This document shows, piece by piece, positions 26,622-35,145 of a stretch of 64,000 bases of DNA (its first letter is position 1; each line of letters opens with the position of its first letter). Source of the stretch: Nocardioides agri (lineage in GTDB: Bacteria; Actinomycetota; Actinomycetes; Propionibacteriales; Nocardioidaceae); the NCBI RefSeq assembly GCF_013778305.1, contig NZ_JACEIC010000002.1, positions 3,001,669 through 3,065,668 of the forward strand. Reading direction: 5' to 3'. Both the position numbers and the translations under genes were made by a program. The notes under the pieces are model-generated. The model was not told the origin of the DNA. It saw only the letters and a list, made by a program, of their open reading frames with translations, and made no database searches.

Positions 26622-27626
26622 ATGCCTCGACCGATCACGCTCTTCACCGGACAGTGGGCCGACCTGCCCTTCGAGGAGGTCGCGAAGCTCGCCTCGGAGT
26701 GGGGCTACGACGGGCTCGAGATCGCCTGCTGGGGCGACCACCTCGACCCGTGGCAGGCCGACGACGACGGCTACGTGCAGGGCAAGCTGGACCTGCTGGA
26801 GAAGTACGGGCTGCAGGTCTTCGCGATCTCCAACCACCTCAAGGGCCAGGCCGTCTGCGACGACCCGATCGACGCCCGCCACGAGGCGATCCTGTCGTCG
26901 AAGGTGTGGGGCGACGGCGACCCCGAGGGCGTCCGGCAGCGGGCGGCCGACGAGATGAAGATGACGGCCCGGATGGCGCAGAAGCTCGGCGTCAAGACGG
27001 TCGTCGGGTTCACCGGCTCGTCGATCTGGAAGTACGTCGCGATGTTCCCGCCGGCCACGGAGGAGATGGTGGCTGCCGGCTACCGCGACTTCGCCGACCG
27101 CTGGAACCCGATCCTCGACGTCTTCGACGAGTGCGGGGTGCGGTTCGCCCACGAGGTGCACCCCTCCGAGATCGCCTACGACTACTGGACGACCGTCGCC
27201 ACGATGGAGGCGATCGGGCACCGCGAGGCGTTCGGCCTCAACTGGGACCCGTCCCACTTCGTGTGGCAGGACCTCGACCCGGTCGGGTTCCTCTGGGACT
27301 TCAAGGACCGGATCTACCACGTCGACTGCAAGGACGCGAAGAAGCAGGTCGGCAACGGCCGCAACGGCCGGATGGGCTCGCACCTGCCCTGGGCGGACCC
27401 GCGGCGCGGCTGGGACTTCGTGTCCACCGGCCACGGCGACGTCCCGTGGGAGCAGTGCTTCCGGATGCTCAACACAATCGGGTACGACGGCCCGATCTCG
27501 GTCGAGTGGGAGGACGCCGGCATGGACCGCCTCGTCGGCGCCCCCGAGGCCCTCGAGTTCGTGCGTCGGCTCGCGTTCGACGCACCCGCAGCCGCCTTCG
27601 ACGCGGCGTTCGCGACGAAGGAGTAG
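26622..27626 (+). CDS. Sugar phosphate isomerase/epimerase (xylose isomerase-like TIM barrel)
   Basis: A 334-residue cytoplasmic AP-endonuclease-2/IolE-like TIM barrel. Metal-binding residues appear in E-V-H-P-S-E, N-W-D-P-S-H, H-V-D-C-K-D and V-E-W-E-D, in the right order. Members isomerise or dehydrate sugars and inositols. ATG 26622 has AGGAAGGAA upstream, 22 bp after xylA, so it is in the same operon. It probably acts on the product of the Gfo/Idh/MocA enzyme; the exact reaction is unknown. Confidence 0.86.
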   Translation: MPRPITLFTGQWADLPFEEVAKLASEWGYDGLEIACWGDHLDPWQADDDGYVQGKLDLLEKYGLQVFAISNHLKGQAVCDDPIDARHEAILSSKVWGDGDPEGVRQRAADEMKMTARMAQKLGVKTVVGFTGSSIWKYVAMFPPATEEMVAAGYRDFADRWNPILDVFDECGVRFAHEVHPSEIAYDYWTTVATMEAIGHREAFGLNWDPSHFVWQDLDPVGFLWDFKDRIYHVDCKDAKKQVGNGRNGRMGSHLPWADPRRGWDFVSTGHGDVPWEQCFRMLNTIGYDGPISVEWEDAGMDRLVGAPEALEFVRRLAFDAPAAAFDAAFATKE

Positions 27627-27675
27627 GTAACACCGCACCACCTGCACGTGTCCATCTCGGGAAAGGACCACTGTC

Positions 27676-28644
27676 ATGTGTTTCGGATTTGACGGCGAGC
27701 GCGCCCTGCGCGACTCGCTGGACCAGAAGGGCGCCAGCCGCCGCTCCGTCTTCCGCGGGGCGGCGGCGATCGGCGCCGCAGGAGCGGTCGGGGCCGCCGC
27801 CCTCGGGGCGGCGTCCCCCGCGGTCGCCCACGGCCACCGCGGGAAGGGCGGACGCGGGCACGGCAGCCGCGTGCCCCACGAGCTGATCTCGATCCAGATG
27901 TACACGCTTCGAGACGTCACCGACGGCACCACGCTGCCCACGATCCTGGAGCGGCTGGCGCAGTACGGCTACGAGCGGGTCGAGCTCGCCGGCTACTACA
28001 AGCTGACGGCCGCCCAGATGAAGGCCGCCCTCGATGCGCAGGGCATCCGTGCGACCTCCAGCCACGACGGGCTCAGCAACCGCAACTCCGCCGCCATCCG
28101 CACCAAGATGGAGAACGCCAAGACGCTGGGGCAGAAGTACGTCGTCGTGCCGTACCTGGTCTCCGACCAGCTGTCGTACTGGCAGGACGCCGCGGACCAG
28201 ATGAACGCCGAGGCCGCGATCGCCCGCCGCTACGGGCTGCGCTACGGCTACCACAACCACGCCCACGAGTTCACGACCGACCTCGGCGGGGGAGTGACCC
28301 CCTGGGAGGTGCTCACCGAGCGGCTCGACCCGCGCCTGGTGCACCTCGAGGTCGACCTCTACTGGGCCTACACCGGTGGGGTGAACTCCGGTGCCGCCGA
28401 CCCGCTCGAGTTCGCCATCGACGTCGTGCGGTCCGCGCCCCAGGAGGTGCGGCAGTACCACGTGAAGGACCGGGCGGCCTCCAACGGCGACATGGCCGAC
28501 CTGGGCACGGGCGTCATCGACTTCGCCGAGATCTTCCGCAAGCACCGCGTGGAGGAGTACATCGTCGAGAACGACACCCCCGATGTCACGCCCCTCACCA
28601 CGGCCGCCGTCGGCCACGGCTACCTCGAGCACCTGAAGTTCTAG
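27676..28644 (+). CDS. Tat-exported sugar phosphate isomerase/epimerase-like protein
   Basis: A 322-residue relative of the preceding TIM-barrel enzyme, with an N-terminal twin-arginine signal: S-R-R-S-V-F-R-G near residue 21, an Ala/Gly hydrophobic run and A-V-A-H near residue 51. The mature domain has Y-H-N-H-A-H-E-F, L-E-V-D-L-Y-W, Y-H-V-K-D-R and V-E-N-D-T-P, suggesting an intact metal site. Tat export implies folding with its metal before secretion. Last gene of the locus, followed by a strong hairpin. Extracellular substrate unknown. Confidence 0.85.
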   Translation: MCFGFDGERALRDSLDQKGASRRSVFRGAAAIGAAGAVGAAALGAASPAVAHGHRGKGGRGHGSRVPHELISIQMYTLRDVTDGTTLPTILERLAQYGYERVELAGYYKLTAAQMKAALDAQGIRATSSHDGLSNRNSAAIRTKMENAKTLGQKYVVVPYLVSDQLSYWQDAADQMNAEAAIARRYGLRYGYHNHAHEFTTDLGGGVTPWEVLTERLDPRLVHLEVDLYWAYTGGVNSGAADPLEFAIDVVRSAPQEVRQYHVKDRAASNGDMADLGTGVIDFAEIFRKHRVEEYIVENDTPDVTPLTTAAVGHGYLEHLKF

Positions 28645-28663
28645 TCACACCGCGACCCTGGGG

Positions 28664-28694
28664 ACGGCGGCGACGGAGTGTCCGTCGCCGCCGT
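28664..28694 (+). terminator. Strong terminator hairpin after the sugar operon
   Basis: ACGGCGGCGACGGA - gtg - TCCGTCGCCGCCGT: a perfect 14-bp GC stem with a 3-base loop, immediately followed by the -10 of the next gene. Confidence 0.8.
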
Positions 28695-28700
28695 TAGGGT
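28695..28700 (+). promoter_or_regulatory. -10 of the DinG-type helicase gene
   Basis: TAGGGT, six bases before GTG 28707; predicted leaderless. It abuts the terminator stem, so the upstream hairpin overlaps the -35 region. Confidence 0.55.
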
Positions 28701-28706
28701 TCTCGG

Positions 28707-30647
28707 GTGCCAGAGAACCCCACCGTCACCGACCTGCTGACCACGGCGGTGGCGGCGCTGGGCGGGCACGAGCGCGCCGGCCAGGTGCAGATGGCCGAGG
28801 CCGTCGCGACGGCGATGGAGAGCGGTCAGCACCTGCTCGTGCAGGCGGGCACCGGCACCGGCAAGTCGCTGGCCTACCTCGTGCCCAGCCTGCTCCACCA
28901 GGACCGGGTGGTGGTCGCGACCGCGACGCTCGCGCTCCAGCACCAGCTGGTCGAGCGAGACCTGCCGCGGCTGGTCGAGGCCCTCGCGGCCGATCCGGCG
29001 GCGGGCGCGGTCGACACGTCGTACGCCGTGCTCAAGGGGCGCTCCAACTACGCGTGCCTGCACCGCATCCGCGAGGGCGTCCCCGACGACCAGGGCACGC
29101 TCGAGGTCGAGCTGCCGACCGGGTCCCTCGGCAAGAAGGTGCTGGAGCTGCGCGACTGGGCGGAGGAGCAGGCCGAGCAGGGTGGCAGCGGCGAGCGCGA
29201 CAACGCGCCGCGGCACACCGACCGCGAGTGGCGCCAGGTCAGCGTCAACCACCGCGAATGCCTGGGCGCCGCCAAGTGCCCCTTCGGCCAGGAGTGCTTC
29301 GCCGAGCGGGCCAAGGAGAAGGCGCACCGGTCGCACCTGATCGTCACCAACCACAGCCTGCTCGCGATCGATGCGATCGAGGGCGTGCCGATGATCCCCG
29401 ACTACGACGTGGTCGTGATCGACGAGGCGCACGAGCTCACCGCCCGGGTCACCCAGGCCGCGACCGACGAGCTGTGGGCGGCCGAGGTCGAGCGCGCCGC
29501 GCGGCGCAGCCAGCGCCATGTCGAGGGCGACCAGGCCGACGACCTCGCCGACGCCGCCGATGCGCTGCGCGAGGCGATCAACGAGGCGCGGCCGGGCCGG
29601 TTCGACACGATCCCGCAGGACCTCGGCGATGCGCTGCTGCTGGTGCGCGACGCGGCGCGGGCGTGCGTCTCGGCGTACCCCAAGACGACCGAGGACGCCG
29701 ACGCCGCGATGCAGCAGGCGAAGGGCGCCGTGCAGGAGGTGTTCGCGACCGCCGAGCGGATGGCGGCCGACCTCGACTCCGACGTGCTCTGGCTCAGCGA
29801 GGGCACCGAGCGGATGCCGCCCCGGCTCTGCGTCGCGCCGCTCCAGGTCTGGGGCCCGATGCGCGACAAGCTGCTCACCGACAAGACCGTCGTCTTCACC
29901 TCGGCGACGCTCAAGCTCGGCGGCGACTTCAGGACGGTCGCGACGAGCCTGGGCCTCAAGCCCGAGGACGAGGAGATGCCCTGGCTGGGCCTCGACGTGG
30001 GCAGCCCGTTCGACTACGGCAGGCAGGGCATCCTCTACGTCGCCCGCCACCTCCCGCCGCCCGGTCGTGACGGGCTCGGGCCGGCGGTGCTCGACGAGAT
30101 CGTCGAGCTCGTCGACGCGTCGGAGGGCCGCACGCTCGGCCTCTTCTCGAGCCGCCGCGCGGCCGAGGCGGCCGCCGAGACGGTGCGCGAGCGGCTGCCC
30201 CACCTGACGACCCTCGCCCAGGGCGACGCGCAGCTGCCGGAGCTCGCGGCCCAGTTCGTCAGCGACCCGCACACGTGTCTCTTCGGCACCCTGAGCCTGT
30301 GGCAGGGCCTCGACGTGCCCGGCGACACCTGCCAGCTGGTGCTCATCGACCGGATCCCGTTCCCGCGGCCCGACGACCCGCTGCTCAGCGCACGCCAGCA
30401 GGCCGCCGACCGTGCCGGCGGCAACGGCTTCATGCAGGTCGCGGCCACCCACGCGGCGCTGCTGCTCGCGCAGGGCGCGGGCCGGCTGATCCGCACCGGC
30501 ACCGACCGGGGCGTCGTCGCGGTGCTCGACCCGCGGCTGGCGACGGCCAGGTACGGCGGGTTCCTCAAGGCGAGCCTGCCGCCCATGTGGACCACGACCG
30601 ACCCGGCCGTGGTGCGCCAGGCGCTCACCCGGCTGGCGGCTACCTGA
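28707..30647 (+). CDS. DinG-family ATP-dependent DNA helicase
   Basis: A 646-residue superfamily-2 XPD/DinG-like helicase, probably unwinding R-loops or damaged DNA. Walker A is A-G-T-G-T-G-K-S-L-A-Y near residue 48 and Walker B is D-E-A-H-E-L (DEAH) near residue 239. Cysteines at N-Y-A-C-L, E-C-L-G-A-A-K-C-P and E-C-F match the four ligands of the Fe-S cluster. The C-terminus has S-L-W-Q-G-L-D-V-P-G and Q-G-A-G-R-L-I-R. GTG start is set by the -10 hexamer. It converges with the next gene (8-bp overlap). Confidence 0.92.
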   Translation: MPENPTVTDLLTTAVAALGGHERAGQVQMAEAVATAMESGQHLLVQAGTGTGKSLAYLVPSLLHQDRVVVATATLALQHQLVERDLPRLVEALAADPAAGAVDTSYAVLKGRSNYACLHRIREGVPDDQGTLEVELPTGSLGKKVLELRDWAEEQAEQGGSGERDNAPRHTDREWRQVSVNHRECLGAAKCPFGQECFAERAKEKAHRSHLIVTNHSLLAIDAIEGVPMIPDYDVVVIDEAHELTARVTQAATDELWAAEVERAARRSQRHVEGDQADDLADAADALREAINEARPGRFDTIPQDLGDALLLVRDAARACVSAYPKTTEDADAAMQQAKGAVQEVFATAERMAADLDSDVLWLSEGTERMPPRLCVAPLQVWGPMRDKLLTDKTVVFTSATLKLGGDFRTVATSLGLKPEDEEMPWLGLDVGSPFDYGRQGILYVARHLPPPGRDGLGPAVLDEIVELVDASEGRTLGLFSSRRAAEAAAETVRERLPHLTTLAQGDAQLPELAAQFVSDPHTCLFGTLSLWQGLDVPGDTCQLVLIDRIPFPRPDDPLLSARQQAADRAGGNGFMQVAATHAALLLAQGAGRLIRTGTDRGVVAVLDPRLATARYGGFLKASLPPMWTTTDPAVVRQALTRLAAT

Positions 30648-32184
30648 TCGCGCGAGCCCGGATCAGCATCGGCTGGCGCTGGTCGCGCGGCTTGCCGCGG
30701 CAGCTGTAGAGCACCCGGGCGTCCGGCTGGGCGCGCCAGCACCGGTAGCGGGCGCTGGTGTTGACCAGGGTGACCTCGACGTACCTCACCGTGCGGCCGT
30801 CGAAGCGCACCACGGCGGTGCCGCGGCCGTGGCGGTCCAGGCGCACCGGCCTGGTCTTGACGACCCCGTCCGTGCGGTAGCTGCTGATGACCGCGGCCGC
30901 ATGCTGACTGGGGAGGTCGAGCTTGACCCGGAGCCGCCACTTGTCGCCGGCCACCTTGGCGCCAGGGACGAGGCGGGCGGTGGCCGAGGCGAGGTGGTTG
31001 ACCGTGGTCCGGCGGACCCGCGTGTCGGGGTGCCGCTTCGACAGCTTCCACGTCGCGCTCGGCGCCGCGGCCTGGTAGGAGGCGCCCTCCTCGTAGGTGA
31101 CCTGCGGCCGACGGTTGGCGTCGGAGAAGTCGGCGTACACCTTGGCCAGGGAGGTCCCCCGGGCCTTCAGCTCGCGCTCGATGGCGCGCATCGAGTAGGT
31201 GTCGGGTCCACCGGCGGCGCCGTCGACCCGATCCATCAGCCGGCGCATGATCACGGGCAGCGCGCCCTGGCGCGTGGGCCACCGCTCGGAGAGGTAGCGG
31301 AAGAAGATCCACTCGCCGTACTGGCGAAGACCGGTCTCGGTCCACTGGTCGAGCGACTGCCGCGGCTGGCGCAGCGGGCTCGCGGCGAGGTACTGCCAGT
31401 TGTCGTTGACGTCGTCGTAGAGCTCGTCCTCGACCCAGGTCGCGGTCGCCTCGAGGAACCAGCGGTCCTCCTCGTAGTCGTAGGCGAACTGCACGGCGTG
31501 GAAGAGCTCGTGGGCCGCGGTGACGTTGAGGGTGTTGTCGGGGGTGCCCGGGTACTCGGCGTAGTCGTTGTCGAAGGCGCAGTACGCCGACACGTCGTAG
31601 GGGCCGTTGTTCGGGGGCGGGGCGTCGCTGTCGCAGTAGCCGTAGAGACCGAACTCGCCCTTGGCGGCGAAGTCGACGAGGTAGATGTCGAGCAGCCCCG
31701 CAGCGACGCCGCCGTTCGTGCCGTCCGACTTGGGCGCCCGGTAGCCGGAGCCGGTGTAGGTCGCGAGGACGTTGTTGACGACCGTGCCGACCTGGGACAC
31801 GTACGCCGGCGTGACCGTCCCGGCGTCCCAGTGCACGAGCACGCCACCGAACTGCTGCACCTGCTCGGAGGCCCACTGGTACTTCGTCGGCGGCCGGTTC
31901 AGCAGCCTCCGGGCCGCGGTGCGGTCGGTCGGGGAGAGCTCGTCCTGGTGCAGCCGCAGCTCGCGCAGCGCCATCGTCAGGTCGCGGCCCGTCTCGGTGC
32001 GGCCGTCGGCGAGCTCACGGACCTCGGTCAGCGCGTCGGTCGCGGCGTCGGTCGACTCGACCTCGGGCGCGGGGAGCGTGGTGTCGGACGCCGAGGCGGC
32101 GGGGAGGCCGAGCGTGCCGACGAGCAGGCCGAGCGTGAGCAGACCGACTGCGGGCACGAGGCGTCGACCGAGAGAGGGATGCAC
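30640..32184 (-). CDS. Secreted putative metalloprotease, MXAN_6640-like (HExxH)
   Basis: A 514-residue exported protein. Signal peptide (basic start, hydrophobic core, A-S-A-S near residue 32), a helical propeptide-like region (~35-110), then a zincin-like domain with H-E-L-F-H near residue 225 and a downstream Glu-rich W-F-L-E-A-T-A-T-W-V-E-D-E that could supply the third zinc ligand, as in gluzincins. The C-terminal ~120 residues are a basic beta-rich domain with two Cys. Target unknown. GTG 32184 starts the signal peptide; no clear ribosome-binding site. Confidence 0.78.
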   Translation of the reverse strand: MHPSLGRRLVPAVGLLTLGLLVGTLGLPAASASDTTLPAPEVESTDAATDALTEVRELADGRTETGRDLTMALRELRLHQDELSPTDRTAARRLLNRPPTKYQWASEQVQQFGGVLVHWDAGTVTPAYVSQVGTVVNNVLATYTGSGYRAPKSDGTNGGVAAGLLDIYLVDFAAKGEFGLYGYCDSDAPPPNNGPYDVSAYCAFDNDYAEYPGTPDNTLNVTAAHELFHAVQFAYDYEEDRWFLEATATWVEDELYDDVNDNWQYLAASPLRQPRQSLDQWTETGLRQYGEWIFFRYLSERWPTRQGALPVIMRRLMDRVDGAAGGPDTYSMRAIERELKARGTSLAKVYADFSDANRRPQVTYEEGASYQAAAPSATWKLSKRHPDTRVRRTTVNHLASATARLVPGAKVAGDKWRLRVKLDLPSQHAAAVISSYRTDGVVKTRPVRLDRHGRGTAVVRFDGRTVRYVEVTLVNTSARYRCWRAQPDARVLYSCRGKPRDQRQPMLIRARAIR

Positions 32185-32296
32185 CCGCTAACTCAACCGC
32201 ACGAACCTGTGAAAATCCCAACCGCCGCACGGTAGCCGACAGATCTCGTCCGTCGACTGCGTCACGTCGGTCGCCGGGACCGTGCGGCGGGGAGCC

Positions 32297-33124
32297 TCAC
32301 TCCACGACCGCGGTGCCCGCACGCACTGGTTTGGCGCTCGATCTGCGCTTGGCCCAGGGCACCGGTATCGGGATCCGGCCGATCGCGGTGGCCGCGACCC
32401 AACCGAGGAGCACGACCAGCCAGCCGACGAGCGCGTCGATGACCCAGTGGTTGCCGGTGCCGATGATGACGACCGCCGTACCGATGGCATAGACCCAGCC
32501 GACCACGCGCACCCACTTGCGGGTCGCGTAGAGCTGGATGGCGAGGGCCACCCACAGCGCCCACCCCGCGTGCAGCGAGGGGAACGCCGCCAGCTCGTTG
32601 GTCAGCCCGCCGAGCCCGCGCGGGGCGGACGCGTCGGCGCCCCACCAGCCGTCGGCGGCGTGCAGGCTGAGCACGTCGACGTACCCGGTGATGAAGCGCG
32701 GCGGGGCGGTCGGCATGGAGATGTACATGAGCAGGCCGAGCAGGGTCGAGATGACCAGGGCCCGGCGGGCGGGGCCGTAGCGGTCGGCGCCGAGGCGCCA
32801 CAGCCAGGCCAGCACCCCGATGGTGACGACGTAGTGGAGACTGGCGTACCAGTAGCTGCCGATCAGGCCCACCACCCGGTGGTCGGTGAACAGCTGGTTG
32901 ATCGGGGTCTCCCAGTGGATGCCGATCAGGCGCTCCACGTGCAGCAGCTCGTTGGCCCGGTCGAGGGCGGGGCCCATGCTGGTGTCGGCGAGCAGCCGGG
33001 CCAGGCTGTAGAGCACCCACAGGCCGAGGATCAGCACCAGCTCGAGGATGGCCCGGACCCAGCGCGGGAACCCGTCCTCGCGCACGCTGGCTGGTGCTGT
33101 CGTCACCGCACCAGCGTCACCCAT
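32297..33124 (-). CDS. PAP2-superfamily membrane phosphatase/transferase
   Basis: A 275-residue membrane protein with about six helices and the PAP2 C2/C3 motifs P-S-L-H-A-G-W near residue 187 and G-N-H-W-V-I-D-A near residue 229. Actinobacterial relatives act on lipid phosphates or transfer inositol phosphate to lipids; the R-F acceptor motif typical of AUR1-like members is not diagnostic here. ATG 33124 has AAGGGAGGG upstream. Independent of lexA, which ends 86 bp upstream on the same strand. Confidence 0.85.
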   Translation of the reverse strand: MGDAGAVTTAPASVREDGFPRWVRAILELVLILGLWVLYSLARLLADTSMGPALDRANELLHVERLIGIHWETPINQLFTDHRVVGLIGSYWYASLHYVVTIGVLAWLWRLGADRYGPARRALVISTLLGLLMYISMPTAPPRFITGYVDVLSLHAADGWWGADASAPRGLGGLTNELAAFPSLHAGWALWVALAIQLYATRKWVRVVGWVYAIGTAVVIIGTGNHWVIDALVGWLVVLLGWVAATAIGRIPIPVPWAKRRSSAKPVRAGTAVVE

Positions 33125-33210
33125 CGGCCCTCCCTTGGCATCGGGTGTCTCCCCTAGTCAACCCGGGGGTCGACCAGGCAATTCCCCGATAGCCCTGTCC
33201 GCCTCGGGGT

Positions 33211-33969
33211 TCAGACCCGTCGCAGCACCGCGGTCACCTTGCCCAGCAGGGTGGCGTTCGTGCCGTCGATGGGATCGTAGTTGGGGTTGTGGGGGAGGAG
33301 CCACACCTTTCCGTCCTTGCGCTGCAACGTCTTGACCGTGGCCTCGCCGTCGATCAGCGCGGCGACGATGTCGCCGTTGTCGGCGGTCTGCTCCTTCTTG
33401 ATCACCACGTAGTCGCCGTGGCAGATCGCGGCCTCGATCATCGAGTCGCCGGAGACCTCCAGCAGGAAGAGCTCGCCCTCACCCACGAGCTGCTTCGGCA
33501 GCGGGAAGACGTCGTCGTAGCGCTCCTCGGCCAGGATCGGGCCGCCGGCGGCGATCCGCCCCAGCAGCGGCACGTAGCTCGCGGCCGGCACCTGGTCGCC
33601 CAGCCCGGTCTCGTCGTACGACGACTCCTCGCCGGCGCCCAGCGACCGGCGGGCCGCCATCACCTCCGGCAGGAACACCTCGAGGGCGCGCGGACGGTTG
33701 GGGTCGCGCTTGAGGAACCCCTTCTCCTCCAGCACCCGCAGCTGGTGGGCGACGCTGGAGGAGCTGGTCAGCCCCACGGCCTCGCCGATCTCGCGCATGC
33801 TGGGCGGGTAGCCGCGCTTCTCGATCGAGTCCTTGATCGTCGAGAGGACCCGCTGCTGGCGCGGCGTCAGTCCCGTCGCGTCGGCCGGGCCGTCGGGGAG
33901 CTCGCGCACCGTCATCTTCTTGGCCGTGCTCTTGGACGCGGTGTTCTTGGACGCCGGGGTCTTGGGCAT
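33211..33969 (-). CDS. lexA: SOS repressor LexA
   Basis: A 252-residue repressor that RecA filaments induce to self-cleave. The winged HTH ([14 protein letters not shown]) spans ~55-95. The Ala-Gly cleavage site sits in R-I-A-A-G-G-P, and the Ser-Lys dyad is S-G-D-S-M (Ser) and D-G-E-A-T-V-K (Lys). The Lys/Ser/Thr-rich N-terminal extension is common in actinobacteria. ATG 33969 lies six bases after TAGCGT (33976-33981, minus), so it is predicted leaderless. LexA boxes upstream imply autoregulation. Confidence 0.96.
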   Translation of the reverse strand: MPKTPASKNTASKSTAKKMTVRELPDGPADATGLTPRQQRVLSTIKDSIEKRGYPPSMREIGEAVGLTSSSSVAHQLRVLEEKGFLKRDPNRPRALEVFLPEVMAARRSLGAGEESSYDETGLGDQVPAASYVPLLGRIAAGGPILAEERYDDVFPLPKQLVGEGELFLLEVSGDSMIEAAICHGDYVVIKKEQTADNGDIVAALIDGEATVKTLQRKDGKVWLLPHNPNYDPIDGTNATLLGKVTAVLRRV

Positions 33970-33975
33970 GGGCTC

Positions 33976-34106
33976 ACGCTAGCCACGCCGTCCCGATTGT
34001 TCAAACATCTGTTCGAACGGGCGTGTCGCGACAGGCTCTCGAACAAATGTTCGTCTGACCCTTGATTTCGTTCGAACAGGTGCTCTACCTTCGTACATGT
34101 GTTCGA
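33976..34106. promoter_or_regulatory. Divergent SOS control region: lexA promoter and LexA boxes
   Basis: LexA-type boxes related to TCGAAC-N4-GTTCGA: 34001-34016 (TCAAACATCTGTTCGA), 34039-34054 (TCGAACAAATGTTCGT), 34091-34106 (TCGTACATGTGTTCGA), and a weaker one at 34072-34087 (TCGAACAGGTGCTCTA). The first covers the -35 position of the lexA -10 (33976-33981). The last two flank a plus-strand TACCTT (34086-34091). Damage control of both genes is inferred from these boxes and from Rv2719c/DivS knowledge. Confidence 0.85.
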
Positions 34107-34240
34107 TCGAACGTCTGATCGAGCGGGCGGTCCAGACAGGTCCCCGGGCTCTGTCGGTGGCGGCCTCTAGAACTGGTCTCGACACGAACACAGACCCAAG
34201 GCCCGCAACGACGGCGAGCCACTTCCCCAGGAGGTCACCC

Positions 34241-34606
34241 ATGAGCACGATGACGATCGACCAGATGCTGAGCCCCTCCCTTGGGCACGGCAAGCCCGCG
34301 GTGCGCCCGCGGAGCACGGTCCGGCTCACCCGACGCGGCCGCGCGGTCGTCGTCCTGGTGGCCCTGCTGGCGGTGCTCGCCGTCGGCCTGGTCGTCGCCT
34401 CGAGCTCGGTCGCCACCGGCGAGGGCGGGACCGCGGAGCCGACCCGTGTCGTCCAGGTCAGCCCGGGTGACACCCTGTGGGACATCGCGGCCGCGATCGC
34501 CGGCGACGGCGACGTGCGCGCCATGGTCGCCCAGATCTCGAAGCTCAACGCGCTGGACTCCGGCATGGTGGCCGCGGGTCAGCGGCTGCTGGTGCCCGTC
34601 GACTGA
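34241..34606 (+). CDS. SOS-linked LysM membrane protein (Rv2719c/ChiZ-position)
   Basis: A 121-residue single-pass membrane protein: basic cytoplasmic tail, one helix at ~37-57, then an extracytoplasmic LysM domain (V-S-P-G-D-T-L-W-D-I-A near 75, ending Q-R-L-L-V-P-V). LysM binds peptidoglycan. The mycobacterial (Rv2719c) and corynebacterial (DivS) genes in this lexA-divergent position restrain division during SOS. ATG 34241 has AGGAGG upstream. An in-frame ATG at 34097, five bases after TACCTT, would give 169 aa, but those 48 codons have poor GC3, favouring 34241. Confidence 0.85.
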   Translation: MSTMTIDQMLSPSLGHGKPAVRPRSTVRLTRRGRAVVVLVALLAVLAVGLVVASSSVATGEGGTAEPTRVVQVSPGDTLWDIAAAIAGDGDVRAMVAQISKLNALDSGMVAAGQRLLVPVD

Positions 34607-34622
34607 CGGCACCTCCACGAAC

Positions 34623-34653
34623 TTCGCCGGCCGCCTCGACCCCGGCCGGCGAA
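34623..34653. terminator. Hairpin after the LysM gene
   Basis: TTCGCCGGCCG / CGGCCGGCGAA, an 11-bp stem with a 9-base loop, 17 bp after the stop. Confidence 0.65.
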
Positions 34654-34659
34654 ACCGGG

Positions 34660-34704
34660 GAAGACGAGGGGCGGAGCCAGGTGGCTCCGCCCCTCGCGGT
34701 CTTC
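34660..34704. terminator. Bidirectional terminator hairpin
   Basis: GAAGAC ... GAGGGGCGGAGCCA / TGGCTCCGCCCCTC ... GTCTTC: a 14-bp perfect inner stem with matching outer arms, between convergent genes, so it likely serves both. Confidence 0.75.
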
Positions 34705-34734
34705 CGGGATGCAGTGCGGCCCGTCCCGCCACCG

Positions 34735-35112
34735 TCAGCGCTTGGCCCGGCGCCCGCCGACGGGTCGCGGGGTCGGCGGCGCGTCCGACGGTTCCGGCTC
34801 GGTCTTCCGGGCCGGGCCCGAGGTGATGCCGAGGCGGCGCAGGACCTGGGCGATCAGCATCAGTCCCACGAAGAGACAGGCCACGGCGCCGACCGACGCG
34901 AGCGCCAGGAACCACCAGGCGGCACCCTCGCCGCCGCGTGCGCTGGTGCCGAAGTCGATGGCCGCGACGACCAGGTAGCCCCAGGCCACGATGCAGGCCG
35001 TGATCCCGAGGGCGAGCACGAGCAGCCCCGGCCGGAACCTGCGCTGGGGACGGGGGCCGCGGCGGCTGCCGGCCCGCTTCCCCGGCGTCGTCCCACCCGT
35101 CGCACCCGTCAC
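34735..35112 (-). CDS. Small two-helix membrane protein, unknown function
   Basis: A 125-residue protein with basic ends and two hydrophobic segments, residues ~29-51 and ~66-88, joined by a short loop (F-G-T-S-A-R-G-G-E-G). N- and C-termini (rich in Arg, Lys, Pro) should both face the cytoplasm. No recognised domain. It lies 33 bp downstream of the sigma factor gene on the same strand and could be cotranscribed. Not an obvious anti-sigma factor: no zinc motif or kinase fold. Confidence 0.6.
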   Translation of the reverse strand: MTGATGGTTPGKRAGSRRGPRPQRRFRPGLLVLALGITACIVAWGYLVVAAIDFGTSARGGEGAAWWFLALASVGAVACLFVGLMLIAQVLRRLGITSGPARKTEPEPSDAPPTPRPVGGRRAKR

Positions 35113-35145
35113 CGCGCCATTGTGGCGGATCGGACGCGATCGCGG

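Noticed and set aside
34097-34240. N-terminal extension of the LysM protein from ATG 34097
   Set aside because: Lower third-position GC and no recognisable domain, while ATG 34241 has an AGGAGG; kept as an open alternative in the findings.
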